Source of the DNA: Bradyrhizobium glycinis
Lineage (GTDB): Bacteria > Pseudomonadota > Alphaproteobacteria > Rhizobiales > Xanthobacteraceae
NCBI RefSeq assembly: GCF_016031655.1
Contig: NZ_JACCHQ010000001.1
Span: forward strand, 372,001 to 436,000
Length of the DNA stretch: 64,000 nt
Direction of reading: 5' to 3'
Part shown: one piece after another, positions 35,806-44,784 of the stretch
How the letters are laid out: every line of letters starts with the position of its first letter
Position numbering within the stretch: the stretch's first letter is position 1
Notes under the pieces: model-generated
The model's input: only the letters and a program-made list of their open reading frames with translations
The model's database searches: none
What the model was told of the DNA's origin: nothing
Program-made: the position numbers and the translations under genes

Positions 35806-35814
35806 GGTCTGACC

Positions 35815-36291
35815 TCAGGCGCTGGCCCGGCCGCCTGCGGCGGCGAGGATGGCATTGATGATCGGCTCGTAGCCGGTGCAACGGCAGATGTTGCCGGAAA
35901 TCGCCTCGATCACCTCAGTCCGGCTCGGGGACGGATTGCGGTCGAGCAGCGCCTTTGCGGCCATCAGCATGCCCGGCGTGCAATAACCGCACTGGGCGGC
36001 GAAATTGTCGGCAAAGGCGCGTTGCAGCGGATGCAGGTTCGGACCCTGCTTCATGCCGTCGAGCGTCTCGACCGAGCGGCCCGCGACGGTCTCGGCGAGC
36101 GTCAGGCAGGAGAGGTGAAGCTCGCCATCGATCAGCACGCTGCAGGTGCCGCAACCACCCTGGCCGCAGCCGAATTTCGGCGTCATGTCGCCGATCAATT
36201 CACGCAGCGCGACGAGCAGATTGGTGCCGCCGTCGACGAAGATAGCAACGTCGCGGCCGTTGTGACGAAACTGCAGGGGAATTTTTGTCAT
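35815..36291 (-). CDS. [2Fe-2S] small subunit of Mo hydroxylase, locus D
   Basis: A 158-residue iron-sulfur subunit with both clusters complete: C42, C47, C50, C62 in the ferredoxin domain and C101, C104, C136, C138 in the helical domain (CGYCTPGM, CRCTG). Unlike its counterpart in locus A it has no SRPBCC extension; two free SRPBCC genes lie upstream in the same operon instead. It is 9 bp from the N-terminal large-subunit gene and 2 bp from the FAD gene. Confidence 0.94.
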   Translation of the reverse strand: MTKIPLQFRHNGRDVAIFVDGGTNLLVALRELIGDMTPKFGCGQGGCGTCSVLIDGELHLSCLTLAETVAGRSVETLDGMKQGPNLHPLQRAFADNFAAQCGYCTPGMLMAAKALLDRNPSPSRTEVIEAISGNICRCTGYEPIINAILAAAGGRASA

Positions 36292-36293
36292 GG

Positions 36294-37112
36294 CTATTCC
36301 TGTCCCGACAGCAGGCGCCGCAAATGCACGCCGACGATCTCGCGGCGATACCAGGCGCTGCCGAGCGCGTTGTCGGATGGCGATGTTCCTTCCGTTGCCG
36401 CAGCGGCTGCGGCTGCGATGGTCGCCGCATCCAGCGAGCGGCCCTCCAGTGCGCGTTCGGCGGCGCGAGCACGGATTTGCGTCGGCGCCATCGAGCCCAG
36501 CGCAATCCGCGCACCCGCGATCCGTCCACCGCTGACCGGCAGATGCGCCGCGACCGTGATCACCGAGCCGCCCTTCGGCTTGATACGCGCGATCTTGCGA
36601 TATCGGAACGCCTCGCTGCTGGCCGGCCGCGTGCAGGACACCGACAGCACCAAAGTCCCGGCCTGGCGCTCGCGCCCCTGCAAGAACTCCTCGATCGGAA
36701 TATCGCGCGAGCCGAAGCCGCCTTGCACGGCAATAGTGGCATCCAGCGCCAGCAGCGCCACGGTGAAATCGCCGTAAGGGTTAGGCGCGAACAGATTGCC
36801 GCCGACCGTGCCCATGTTGCGCACGGCGGGACCGCCGATCGAGCGCGCAGGGGCATGCAGGAAGGCGAGGTCGCGCTCGGCGAGCACGCGCGCGAAGGTG
36901 ACGCCGGCGCCGATCGTGATGCGCGGACCGGACGCCTCGATCCGGGTCAGCGCCTGGTCCTGCGCCCGCACGATCGTCGAGATCGAGACGTCGCCTTCGT
37001 TCAGCGCACGCATCACCAGCGTGCCGCCGCCCAGATAGCGCGCGCTACGGTCCGACGACAGCGCGCCAGCCGCCTCGCTCGCATTCGCAAAAGTCTTTAC
37101 CGTCACGGCCAT
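36294..37112 (-). CDS. FAD-binding medium subunit of Mo hydroxylase, locus D
   Basis: A 272-residue CoxM-like flavoprotein. The first FAD loop is shortened and reads RYLGGGTLVMRALN near residues 25-38; the second is NMGTVGGNLFAPNPYGDF near 99-116. A C-terminal CO-dehydrogenase flavoprotein domain follows. The first gene of the four-gene hydroxylase set in transcription order, it starts 3 bp after the SRPBCC gene. Confidence 0.9.
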   Translation of the reverse strand: MAVTVKTFANASEAAGALSSDRSARYLGGGTLVMRALNEGDVSISTIVRAQDQALTRIEASGPRITIGAGVTFARVLAERDLAFLHAPARSIGGPAVRNMGTVGGNLFAPNPYGDFTVALLALDATIAVQGGFGSRDIPIEEFLQGRERQAGTLVLSVSCTRPASSEAFRYRKIARIKPKGGSVITVAAHLPVSGGRIAGARIALGSMAPTQIRARAAERALEGRSLDAATIAAAAAAATEGTSPSDNALGSAWYRREIVGVHLRRLLSGQE

Positions 37113-37115
37113 GGC

Positions 37116-37559
37116 TTAAGCTGCCTCCCTCAGATGGCGGCGGATCGCTTCGAATCCGGCCTGATAGATGTCTTCGGCGACCATGTGGGTGATGCGGTCC
37201 TTGTCCTCCGGCTTCGTCGTGAATCGCGATTCCCAGTGCCAGAAGGTGCGATCGCCGTCGGTCACCGGCAGCAGCCGGACATGGGCGACGTAGTTGAACA
37301 TCGGGATCGGCGTATCGAGCAGGCAATAGCTGAAGGTCTGCTCGAGGTCGGACAGAGCCAGCAGCTGCTCGCGCAGCTCGGAGCCGTCCTTCAGCTTGAA
37401 CCGCCGGACGCAGCCGATCTTGTCGGCGGACTGCGCGCGCTCGATCGCGGAGGTCGCAATAGCCGGGTGCCAGCGGTCGTGTCCGTTGAAATCGCGCAGC
37501 ACGTCCCACACCGCGTCGGTCGGTGCGTTCAGGATCGTGCTCTTGACGATATGCGGCAC
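37116..37559 (-). CDS. SRPBCC-family protein, second of a tandem pair
   Basis: A 147-residue START/Bet v1-like protein. GTG 37559 follows GGAGG. It shares DFNG-x-x-x-WHPAIA, SADKIGCVRRFKLKDG and LLPVTDGDRTFWHWESRF with the gene just upstream, showing a tandem duplication. SRPBCC proteins of this PYR/CoxG-like sort bind small hydrophobic ligands. In CO-dehydrogenase-type operons they are linked with the membrane/quinone side of the enzyme, which fits the place directly before the hydroxylase genes. Confidence 0.85.
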   Translation of the reverse strand: MPHIVKSTILNAPTDAVWDVLRDFNGHDRWHPAIATSAIERAQSADKIGCVRRFKLKDGSELREQLLALSDLEQTFSYCLLDTPIPMFNYVAHVRLLPVTDGDRTFWHWESRFTTKPEDKDRITHMVAEDIYQAGFEAIRRHLREAA

Positions 37560-37561
37560 GG

Positions 37562-37999
37562 CTAGCCTCCAAACACGCGCTTCAGGGCGTCGAAGCCGCC
37601 CTGGAACACGCCGCCGCCGATGTTGTTGACGAGCTCGGTCTCCCGTTCCGGGGCGCAGTCGAATTCGGCGGTCCATTCCACAAATGTCTGGTCGCCGTCG
37701 GTGACGGGCGTCAGCCGCAGGGTCGCGACGTAGTTCTCGACGCCCATCGGGGATTCCAGGATCGAGTAGGTGCAGAACATGTCGTAGTCGGAGAGGCCGA
37801 GCAGCTTCTCGCGGATGCGGTCGCCGTTGCGCAGACGGAAATCCCTGACGCAGCCGATCTTGTCGGAGGGCTCGCCGCCCTCGATCCGGCTTTCGGCGAT
37901 GGCCGGATGCCAGTTCGGCAGGCCATTGAAATCGCGTACCCGGGCCCAGACGCGGTCGTTGCGGGCGTTGACGACGGTAGAGACGTAGACGCGGGCCAT
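37562..37999 (-). CDS. SRPBCC-family protein, first of a tandem pair
   Basis: A 145-residue SRPBCC protein with RDFNGLPNWHPAIAES near residues 22-37, SDKIGCVRDFRLRNGD and RLTPVTDGDQTFVEWTAEF. It is a clear paralogue of the following gene, separated by 2 bp, and may form a heterodimer with it. It lies 10 bp after the flotillin gene, so flotillin, the SRPBCC pair and the hydroxylase are probably on one mRNA. Confidence 0.85.
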   Translation of the reverse strand: MARVYVSTVVNARNDRVWARVRDFNGLPNWHPAIAESRIEGGEPSDKIGCVRDFRLRNGDRIREKLLGLSDYDMFCTYSILESPMGVENYVATLRLTPVTDGDQTFVEWTAEFDCAPERETELVNNIGGGVFQGGFDALKRVFGG

Positions 38000-38009
38000 C
38001 GCTCAAACC

Positions 38010-40937
38010 TCAGCTCTTCTTCCGCGGCCCGCGTTCGGCCGCGGGCTCGCCGCCCTCGGTCGCAGGCGGAGAGGCCGCGGTTTTGTCGCCGCCACCGCCA
38101 CCACCTCCGCCGCTACCCTTGCGCGCGGCATCCTTGATGCCCTGCATGTCGCGGGCCTCGCGGATCAGGCCCGGCATCTTGGCGAGGCTGCCGCCCTCGA
38201 CGCCGATGTCGGACAGGATGGAGTCGATCAGTGGCGCCTGAACGCGGTAGCGCAGCGCCGAATCGATCACCTCGTCGGTGGCGCTGCGACCCCCATTGCC
38301 GTTGCCGTTGCCGTGGCCGTTGCCGTTTAGACCGTCGACCTGGAGGATGCGGATGCCCTCGATTTTCTCCATCGGCTTGACGCTCTCGCGCACGATGCCC
38401 TCGATGCGGTCGAGCAGTTTTCTGCGGAACAGCGAGTAGCGTGCCTGGTCGGTCAGCACGTTCTCGGCCTCGTTCAGCATGCGCTGCGCCTCCGCCTCGA
38501 CCGCGGCGCGCACACGCTCGGCTTCGGCGGCAATGCGGGTCTCCTCCGCCTGTTTTTCCGCCAGCAGAACCTCGACAGTCTTGCGCCGCCTGGCGATCTC
38601 GCTCTCTCGTGCGGTGACGACGCGCTCGGCGGCTTCGGTCGCCCGGATCCGTGCCTCCTCGGCGGCGGCGCGCGCGGCCGACTCCTCCAGCGACTTCTGA
38701 TGGATCGCGATGGCCTTCTCCATCAGCACCGTCTCGACGTCCTTCTCTCTGATAACCTCGAGCTTGCGCAGCTCGCGCTCGCGGCCGATGCGGGCCTCGT
38801 CGAGGCCACGGTCGGAGGCGATGCGGGCACGCTCGACCTCTTCGCGCGCGGCGATCTCGGCCTCCTGGAGCGACTGCACGCGGGCGACCTCGAGCTGCTC
38901 GATCGCACGGCGGCGCTCAATCCGCGCCGCTTCCAGTGCCTGCTCGCGCGAGACGTCGGTGGTCTCGACCTCCTTGCGCGCGACGATCTCGGCCTGCCGG
39001 ACCTGGCGGTCGGCGTCGATCCGCTCGGACTTCTTGGTCGACAGCGCGATGACGCGGTCCTCGTCAGCGATCTCGATCGCCTTCTTCTGCTCGATGTTAA
39101 GCACTTCACGCTTCTTGGAGGAATTGATGCGCTCGGCCTCGAGCGCCAGGTCGACCGTGATGCGCTGCCGCTCGATGGCGTCGCGCCGCTTCAGCTCGGC
39201 CGCCTCCAGGATGCCGGTCCGCTCGATCTCCAGCGCGCGCGTCTCGCGTTCGGCCTGGATGCGCTCGGCCGCAACCGCCTTCTCCTGGGCGATGCGGGCC
39301 GCCTCGATCGCCTCGCGCGAGGCGATGTCGGCTTCCTCGACGGCGCGGTTGCGGGCGATCTCCAGCGAGCGCACGCGCTCCTCCTGCGCGATGCGCGAGG
39401 CTTCCGTGGTCTCGCGCGCGGCGATGCCGGCGACGTCGAGGGCCTGGTTGCGCTCGATCTCCAGCTGCCGCGTGTTCTGCTCGGCGGCGATGCGCTCGGC
39501 AGCCAGCGTCCGCTCCCGGGCGATGCGGGCGGCCTCAACCGCGCGCTGCGCCTCGATCTCGGCCTCCTGGATGGTCCGCACCTGCTGGATCTCCAGCGCG
39601 CGGGTCCGCTCGTCGGAGGAGATGCGCTCGACATTGACGATCAACATCTGAGCGATGCGGGCCTTTTCAGTGGCCTCGCGTGCGGCAATCTCGGCCTCGT
39701 CCACCGCGCGCGTCCGTTCGATCTCGCGGCGGCGCGTCTCCTCTTCGTTAGCGATGCGGGCGTCGGTGACGACGCGGTCCTGCTGGATCCTGGCCTTTTC
39801 GATGGCCTCGCGCGCGGCGATCTCGGCTTCCTCGACCGTCCGCATCCGCTCGATCTCGCGCTGGCGGACTTCGCGTTCGGAGGCGATGCGGGTGGTGTCG
39901 ATCGAGCGCTGGTTGGCGATCCGGGTCTTCTCGATCTCCTCGCGCGCCAGCAGCTCCTTTTCCTCGATGGTGCGGGTCCGCTCGATCTCCTTCTGGCGGG
40001 TCTCGCGCTCGGAGGCGATGCGGGCCTCGGCGATCGCCTGCTCATTGGCGATGCGGGCGCGCTCGATGGCCTCGCGGGCGGAAATCTGCGCCTGTTCGGC
40101 CTCGGTCTCGCGCAGCGCCCGCTCGCGGGCGACTTCGGTGCGCTGAAGTGCACGGCGCACCTCGATATCGCGTTCCTGCTCCAGCCGCGCGGTCTCGCTC
40201 TCGCGCTCGATCTCCAGCGCCTGCCGCTCGGCCTCCAGGTTGCGGGAGCGGATCTTGATCATCGAATCCTGCTCGATGTCGTTGCGCAGCTTCCGCTTCG
40301 CCTCGATGTCCTCCATCAGGCGCGTCAAGCCTTCGGCGTCGAAGCGGTTCGAGGGGTTGAAGAACTCCAGATCGGTCTGGTCGAGATCCGTGATCGCGAC
40401 CGATTCCAGCTCGAGTCCGTTCTGCGCGAGCGCCTCGGCCGCATTGGTCTTGACCCGCGCGACATAGTCGCCGCGCCGCTCGTGCATCTCCTCCATGGTC
40501 ATTTCGGAGGCGACCGAGCGGATCGCCGAGATGAACTTGCCGGCCAGCAGCGTGTGCAGCTGCTCCGGCTCCATGGTGCGGCGGCCGAGCGTCGCCGCGG
40601 CGATCGAGACGGCCTCCCGGGTCGGCTGCACGCGGACGTAGAAGTCGGCCTCGATGTCGACGCGCATGCGGTCGCGCGTGATCACGGCATCCTGCTTCGA
40701 ACGCACGATGCCCATCGGCAGCACGTTCATGTTGACGGGCGTGTAGTCGTGGATGAACGGCAGCACGAAGGCGCCGCCATTGATCACCACGCGTTCGCCG
40801 AGAAAGCCGGTGCGGACGAACGATGTCTCCTTGGAGGAGCGGTGGTAGAGCCAGTTCACGATATAGACGCCAACCACGATCACGATGATCGCGACGATCA
40901 GCCAGAGGATCAATTCACCGACCAACATCCCTGACAT
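38010..40937 (-). CDS. Giant flotillin/band-7 (SPFH) membrane protein with hendecad coiled coil
   Basis: A 975-residue flotillin, about twice the usual size. One membrane helix (residues 8-30, ILWLIVAIIVIVVGVYIVNWL) is followed by the SPFH domain (about 40-210). From about 288 to 741 comes a long charged coiled coil in 44-residue units (see the separate repeat entry), then an Ala/Glu-rich helix, a flotillin C-terminal motif (KIEGIRILQVDG, APLIDSILSDIG), an Asn-Gly run near 868-879 and a poly-Gly stretch near 943-951. Flotillins scaffold membrane microdomains. Its place between importer and hydroxylase genes suggests a membrane platform for this pathway, which is inference. Confidence 0.9.
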   Translation of the reverse strand: MSGMLVGELILWLIVAIIVIVVGVYIVNWLYHRSSKETSFVRTGFLGERVVINGGAFVLPFIHDYTPVNMNVLPMGIVRSKQDAVITRDRMRVDIEADFYVRVQPTREAVSIAAATLGRRTMEPEQLHTLLAGKFISAIRSVASEMTMEEMHERRGDYVARVKTNAAEALAQNGLELESVAITDLDQTDLEFFNPSNRFDAEGLTRLMEDIEAKRKLRNDIEQDSMIKIRSRNLEAERQALEIERESETARLEQERDIEVRRALQRTEVARERALRETEAEQAQISAREAIERARIANEQAIAEARIASERETRQKEIERTRTIEEKELLAREEIEKTRIANQRSIDTTRIASEREVRQREIERMRTVEEAEIAAREAIEKARIQQDRVVTDARIANEEETRRREIERTRAVDEAEIAAREATEKARIAQMLIVNVERISSDERTRALEIQQVRTIQEAEIEAQRAVEAARIARERTLAAERIAAEQNTRQLEIERNQALDVAGIAARETTEASRIAQEERVRSLEIARNRAVEEADIASREAIEAARIAQEKAVAAERIQAERETRALEIERTGILEAAELKRRDAIERQRITVDLALEAERINSSKKREVLNIEQKKAIEIADEDRVIALSTKKSERIDADRQVRQAEIVARKEVETTDVSREQALEAARIERRRAIEQLEVARVQSLQEAEIAAREEVERARIASDRGLDEARIGRERELRKLEVIREKDVETVLMEKAIAIHQKSLEESAARAAAEEARIRATEAAERVVTARESEIARRRKTVEVLLAEKQAEETRIAAEAERVRAAVEAEAQRMLNEAENVLTDQARYSLFRRKLLDRIEGIVRESVKPMEKIEGIRILQVDGLNGNGHGNGNGNGGRSATDEVIDSALRYRVQAPLIDSILSDIGVEGGSLAKMPGLIREARDMQGIKDAARKGSGGGGGGGGDKTAASPPATEGGEPAAERGPRKKS
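38715..40076 (-). repeat. 132-bp in-frame repeat array encoding 44-residue (4 x 11) coiled-coil units
   Basis: Within the flotillin gene, units beginning R-E-x-I/V-E-x-x-R-I-A and ending E-I-A-A repeat every 44 residues: 288-331, 332-375, 376-419, 420-463, 464-507, 541-584, 585-628, 654-697 and 698-741. One unit (508-540) is 33 residues, that is, exactly one 11-residue block short, and an irregular segment occupies 629-653. An 11-residue period predicts a right-handed (hendecad) coiled coil. Units are diverged at the DNA level. The array explains the long open frame on the opposite strand. Confidence 0.85.
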
Positions 40938-40964
40938 CTTTCCCTCCCTCGAACCTCTCAGGCA

Positions 40965-41798
40965 TTATCGCGCGCCGATCGCCTTGAATTGCCGCACCTG
41001 TTCCGTCAGCGCCCGCTCCACCGGCAGCCGCTCCATCGAGGACGCCCCGTAGAAGCCGTGGCAATGACGGGTGTTCTTCATGATGAAATCGGCGTCGGCG
41101 GGATCGGCGATCGGACCGCCATGCGCCAACACCAGGATGTCCGGATTGACGCTGAGCGCGGCGGTGGCCCAGGTGTCGATCCGCGCCGGGCAGTCCTTGA
41201 GCTTTGGCGCGGTCTGCGCGCCGATCGTGCCGCCGGTCGTCAGGCCCATGTGGCAGACGATGATGTCGGCGCCGGCGATCGCCATCGCCGCGGCTTCCTT
41301 TTCGCTGAACACGTAGGGCGTGGTCAGCATGTCCTTGTCGTGCGCCTTGGCGATCATGTCGATCTCGAGCGCATAGGACATGCCGGTCTCTTCGAGATTG
41401 GCGCGGAAGGTACCGTCGATCAGGCCGACGGTCGGAAAATTCTGGACGCCGGCAAAGCCGAGCGCCTTCAGCTGGTCGAGAAAGACGTCCATGTCTCGGA
41501 ACGGATCGGTGCCGTTGACGCCCGCAAGCACCGGGGTCTGGCCGACCACGGGGAGTACTTCGTTCGCCATTTCCAGCACGATGGCATTGGCATCGCCATA
41601 CGCCATCAGGCCCGCGAGCGAGCCGCGCCCGGCCATGCGGTAGCGGCCGGAATTGTAGATGACGATGAGGTCGACGCCGCCGGCTTCCTCGCATTTGGCT
41701 GACAGCCCCGTGCCGGCCCCGCCGCCGACGATCGGCTCGCCGCGCCTTGCCATGTCGCGAAACCTTTTCAGCAGCGCCGCGCGTTCAAACCTGGCCAT
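40965..41798 (-). CDS. Phosphoenolpyruvate-hydrolase-family TIM-barrel protein
   Basis: A 277-residue protein of the PEP-hydrolase-like TIM-barrel family (PF09370-like). It has [36 protein letters not shown] near residues 20-55, [24 protein letters not shown], and HMGLTTGG for phosphate binding. In plants and fungi this domain is fused to a Tm-1-like domain; here the Tm-1-like domain is in the gene immediately upstream, 3 bp away. The pair is therefore likely one functional unit. Its physiological reaction is unknown. Confidence 0.85.
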   Translation of the reverse strand: MARFERAALLKRFRDMARRGEPIVGGGAGTGLSAKCEEAGGVDLIVIYNSGRYRMAGRGSLAGLMAYGDANAIVLEMANEVLPVVGQTPVLAGVNGTDPFRDMDVFLDQLKALGFAGVQNFPTVGLIDGTFRANLEETGMSYALEIDMIAKAHDKDMLTTPYVFSEKEAAAMAIAGADIIVCHMGLTTGGTIGAQTAPKLKDCPARIDTWATAALSVNPDILVLAHGGPIADPADADFIMKNTRHCHGFYGASSMERLPVERALTEQVRQFKAIGAR

Positions 41799-41801
41799 CG
41801 G

Positions 41802-44009
41802 TCACCTCGCTACTCTCCGGCGCGCGCCGGTGCGCCCGAACAGGGTTCGGAACGCAGTGACGATGGCGGCGGCGAAATCGGGATCGTTGATGTTCTTAGG
41901 GATGCGAACGAGCTGGCGATTTCCGGTCTGCCGCACGGTCCGCTCCAGCGTGCGGAACAGCGCAGCGTCGGCATCCGGATCCCAGAACGGCTGGCCTCTT
42001 GCGTCGAGGGCAGAGACGCCGCCCTCAGGCAGGAAGAAACGCACCGGGCCATCCATCTGATTCAGCCGCTCGCCGATCCAGCGGCCCATGCGCTCGTTCT
42101 CTTCCACTGTCGTCCGCATCAACGTCACCTGCGGATTGTGGACGTGGAACTTGCGGCCGCGATAGCGTTCGGGAATGGTGTCGGGCGCGCCGAAATTGAC
42201 CATGTCGAGCGCGCCGACCGAGCCGACATAGGGCAGGCGGCTGCGGATGATCGCGCCAAAGCGGTCCTCGGTCGCCGGAAACACGCCGCCCATCAAGAGG
42301 TCGCAGACTTCAGTCGTGGTGAGGTCGATCACGCCGGCGAGCTGGCCGGACTCCACGAGCTTCTCCATCGAGCGCCCACCGACGCCGGTGGCGTGGAAGA
42401 CCAGGCATTCGAAATCCTCGCGCAGCTCGGCCGCGATCTTCTGCACGGCCGGCGTGGTGACGCCGAACATGGTGATGCCGATTGCGGGCAGTCCGCCGGC
42501 CTCGCGCGTCGTTGCGGCACGCGCGTCGAGCCGCGCCTTGACCATGCCGGCGAGCGCATTGGCCCCGTTGGCGAGTACCGTGCGCGAGATCGAGTTCAGC
42601 CCCTGCACGTCGGTGACCGAGTACATCATGGTGATGTCGGCCGGGCCGACATAGGGCCCGACATCGCCGGAGGCGACCGAGGAAATGATCAGCTTGGGCA
42701 CGCCGACGGGCAGGGCGCGCATGCCCGGGGCGACCAGCGAGGCCGCGCCGGAGCCGCCCGCCGAGATCACGCCGGCGACATTGCCTTGACGCCGCAGCCA
42801 GTTGGCAAACGCATCTGCCATTGCGGTGACGGCGGCACCGCGGTCGGTGCCGAACACGGCGGAGCCGCCGCGGCCGTGGTTCAGGGCGATCTCCTGCGCG
42901 GAGACATCGCAGGATGAATGCTTGCCGCTGGTCGAGACGTCGACCAGCCGCGTTCGCAGGCCGCTTTCGGCGATGATGTCGCGGATGTAGCGCAGCTCCT
43001 GGCCCTTGGTGTCGAGCGTGCCGACGACCAGCACCACCGGCGGGCCCGAGGCTTGCGTCGCCGGCTCGCGCTTGCGCCGCGCCGTCTCGTCGAGCCGCGC
43101 GACCTGCGTCGAGAGCGTCCGCGCCGCGGCCTCGATGCGCGCGATCGGCACCGGTTGCGACCATCGCGTCGGCAGCGTCGGGTTGGAGATGTAGATGCGC
43201 ACCGGCCCGTCGCGCCGTGGCGCCGGCGCCGGTTTCGTGTCGACGCCGGATGCGGCGGCGTCGATATCCGGTTCGAGCTCCGCATGAAGCCCGACGCCGA
43301 GCAGGCGCTGCTGGAGCTCGCGGTCCGCGGCCAGGCGCGCGGAATCGATGATGCGGTTGATGCGGCCGTTGACCATGATCGCGACGTTGCGCGAGATCGC
43401 GGTGGCGACGCCAATGTTCTGCTCGATCACGAGCACGGACATGTCGCCGTCGTCGCCCAGCCGCAGCAACATCTCCTCGACCTGCGCGACGATGACGGGC
43501 GCGAGCCCTTCGGTCGGCTCGTCCATGATGAGCAAATGCGGATTGGTGAGCAGCGCGCGCGAGATCGCCAACATCTGCTGTTCGCCGCCGGACAGCTGGC
43601 CGCCGCCGTGATCCCGACGCTCGGCGAGTCGAGGAAAGGTGTCGTAGATGCGCTCGACCGTCCAGGCGCCCGAACGCAGGCCGCCGGCGAGCCGCAGATG
43701 CTCGTCGACGCTGAGTGAGCGCCACAGCCGGCGGCCCTGCGGCACGTAGCCGACGCCGAGCCGGGCGATCTGGGCCGGCGGCCGCCGCGTGACATCCTCG
43801 CCGCGGACGCGGATCGAGCCGCCGCTCACGCCGACGAGCCCCATGATTGCCTTGCACAGCGTGGTCTTGCCCATGCCGTTGCGGCCGACGACGGAGAACA
43901 CGCCGCTCTCCAACGTGAGATCGACGCCCTGCAGCGCGTGCGAGTGGCCGTAATAGACGTCGAGGCCGCGGACCTCGAGCGCGGCACCGCTGCGGCGGAC
44001 CTCATTCAT
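41802..44009 (-). CDS. LivF-type ABC ATPase fused to Tm-1-like (UPF0261) domain
   Basis: A 735-residue fusion. Residues 1-245 are a complete LivF-type ATPase (Walker [10 protein letters not shown] 42-50, [15 protein letters not shown] from 139, Walker B LLIMDEP with D163-E164). A Pro/Arg linker (about 250-320) precedes the Tm-1-like ATP-binding domain (about 322-735; [65 protein letters not shown]). Tm-1 is the tomato resistance protein whose bacterial relatives are uncharacterised. The fusion overlaps the LivG gene by 8 bp and supplies the second ATPase of this importer, so transport and the Tm-1 function are physically linked. Confidence 0.9.
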   Translation of the reverse strand: MNEVRRSGAALEVRGLDVYYGHSHALQGVDLTLESGVFSVVGRNGMGKTTLCKAIMGLVGVSGGSIRVRGEDVTRRPPAQIARLGVGYVPQGRRLWRSLSVDEHLRLAGGLRSGAWTVERIYDTFPRLAERRDHGGGQLSGGEQQMLAISRALLTNPHLLIMDEPTEGLAPVIVAQVEEMLLRLGDDGDMSVLVIEQNIGVATAISRNVAIMVNGRINRIIDSARLAADRELQQRLLGVGLHAELEPDIDAAASGVDTKPAPAPRRDGPVRIYISNPTLPTRWSQPVPIARIEAAARTLSTQVARLDETARRKREPATQASGPPVVLVVGTLDTKGQELRYIRDIIAESGLRTRLVDVSTSGKHSSCDVSAQEIALNHGRGGSAVFGTDRGAAVTAMADAFANWLRRQGNVAGVISAGGSGAASLVAPGMRALPVGVPKLIISSVASGDVGPYVGPADITMMYSVTDVQGLNSISRTVLANGANALAGMVKARLDARAATTREAGGLPAIGITMFGVTTPAVQKIAAELREDFECLVFHATGVGGRSMEKLVESGQLAGVIDLTTTEVCDLLMGGVFPATEDRFGAIIRSRLPYVGSVGALDMVNFGAPDTIPERYRGRKFHVHNPQVTLMRTTVEENERMGRWIGERLNQMDGPVRFFLPEGGVSALDARGQPFWDPDADAALFRTLERTVRQTGNRQLVRIPKNINDPDFAAAIVTAFRTLFGRTGARRRVAR

Positions 44010-44784
44010 GGCCGCCTCCGAGATAGAGCTCCTGCACCTCGGGGTCGGACTGAATCTCCTGCGGCAGGCCTTCCTTGAAGATGCGCCCGTTGTGCATCAT
44101 CGTGACGCTCTCGACGACGCGCAGGGCAACGTCCATGTCGTGCTCGATGATGATGTAGCCGATATGGGCGGGCAGGGAGGTCAGGATCTCGATCAGCTCG
44201 GCCCGCTCCGTCGGCGACAGGCCCGCCGCCGGCTCGTCGAACAATACGAAGCGCGGCGCGCCGGCGAGCGCGAGCGCAATCTCGAGCTGACGCTGCTGGC
44301 CGTGGGCGAGCTCGGCCACGCGCTGGTCCTTCACGGCGAATAGGTGCACAGCCTGCACGAGATTGTCGGCCGCATGCATCAGCGCATCGTTCTGTCCCGG
44401 ACGCAGGAACGAGAAGCGTCCGCGCGAGACGCCGCGGCAGGCGAGATAGACGTTGTCCTGCACGGTGAGGCCGGGGAACAGCGCCGAAATCTGGTAGGTG
44501 CGGCGCAGCCCGCGGCGGATGCGCTCATAGGGCGGGAAATGCGTGACGTCCTCGCCGAAGAAGCGGATGGTGCCGGAGGAGGGCGGGAAGTCGCCCGTGA
44601 TGCAGTTGAACAGCGTGGTCTTGCCGGCACCGTTCGAGCCGAGCACGGCGCGCCGCTCGCCCGGCCGGACGGTGATGGTGACGTCGGTCAGCGCGGCCAA
44701 CGCGCCGAACAGCCGCGTCACCCCGCGCAGCTCCAGCGCCGCGCCGGCACCGACGGCGGAGAGGCGTTGGGCGACGCTATCCAT
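44002..44784 (-). CDS. ABC transporter ATP-binding protein, LivG type (locus D)
   Basis: A 260-residue ATPase with Walker [11 protein letters not shown]-loop [13 protein letters not shown], signature [15 protein letters not shown] (LivG-like, diverged from LSGGQ), Walker B FVLFDEP and switch His in IIEHDM. It overlaps both neighbours by 8 bp. With LivM, LivH and the ATPase-Tm-1 fusion it forms the locus D importer. Confidence 0.92.
   Translation of the reverse strand: MDSVAQRLSAVGAGAALELRGVTRLFGALAALTDVTITVRPGERRAVLGSNGAGKTTLFNCITGDFPPSSGTIRFFGEDVTHFPPYERIRRGLRRTYQISALFPGLTVQDNVYLACRGVSRGRFSFLRPGQNDALMHAADNLVQAVHLFAVKDQRVAELAHGQQRQLEIALALAGAPRFVLFDEPAAGLSPTERAELIEILTSLPAHIGYIIIEHDMDVALRVVESVTMMHNGRIFKEGLPQEIQSDPEVQELYLGGGHE

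Noticed and set aside
38700..40934. Long open frame on the + strand opposite the flotillin (about 740 codons)
   Set aside because: It follows from the periodic coiled-coil coding on the other strand; the Leu/Asp-rich translation has no known domain and no ribosome site.
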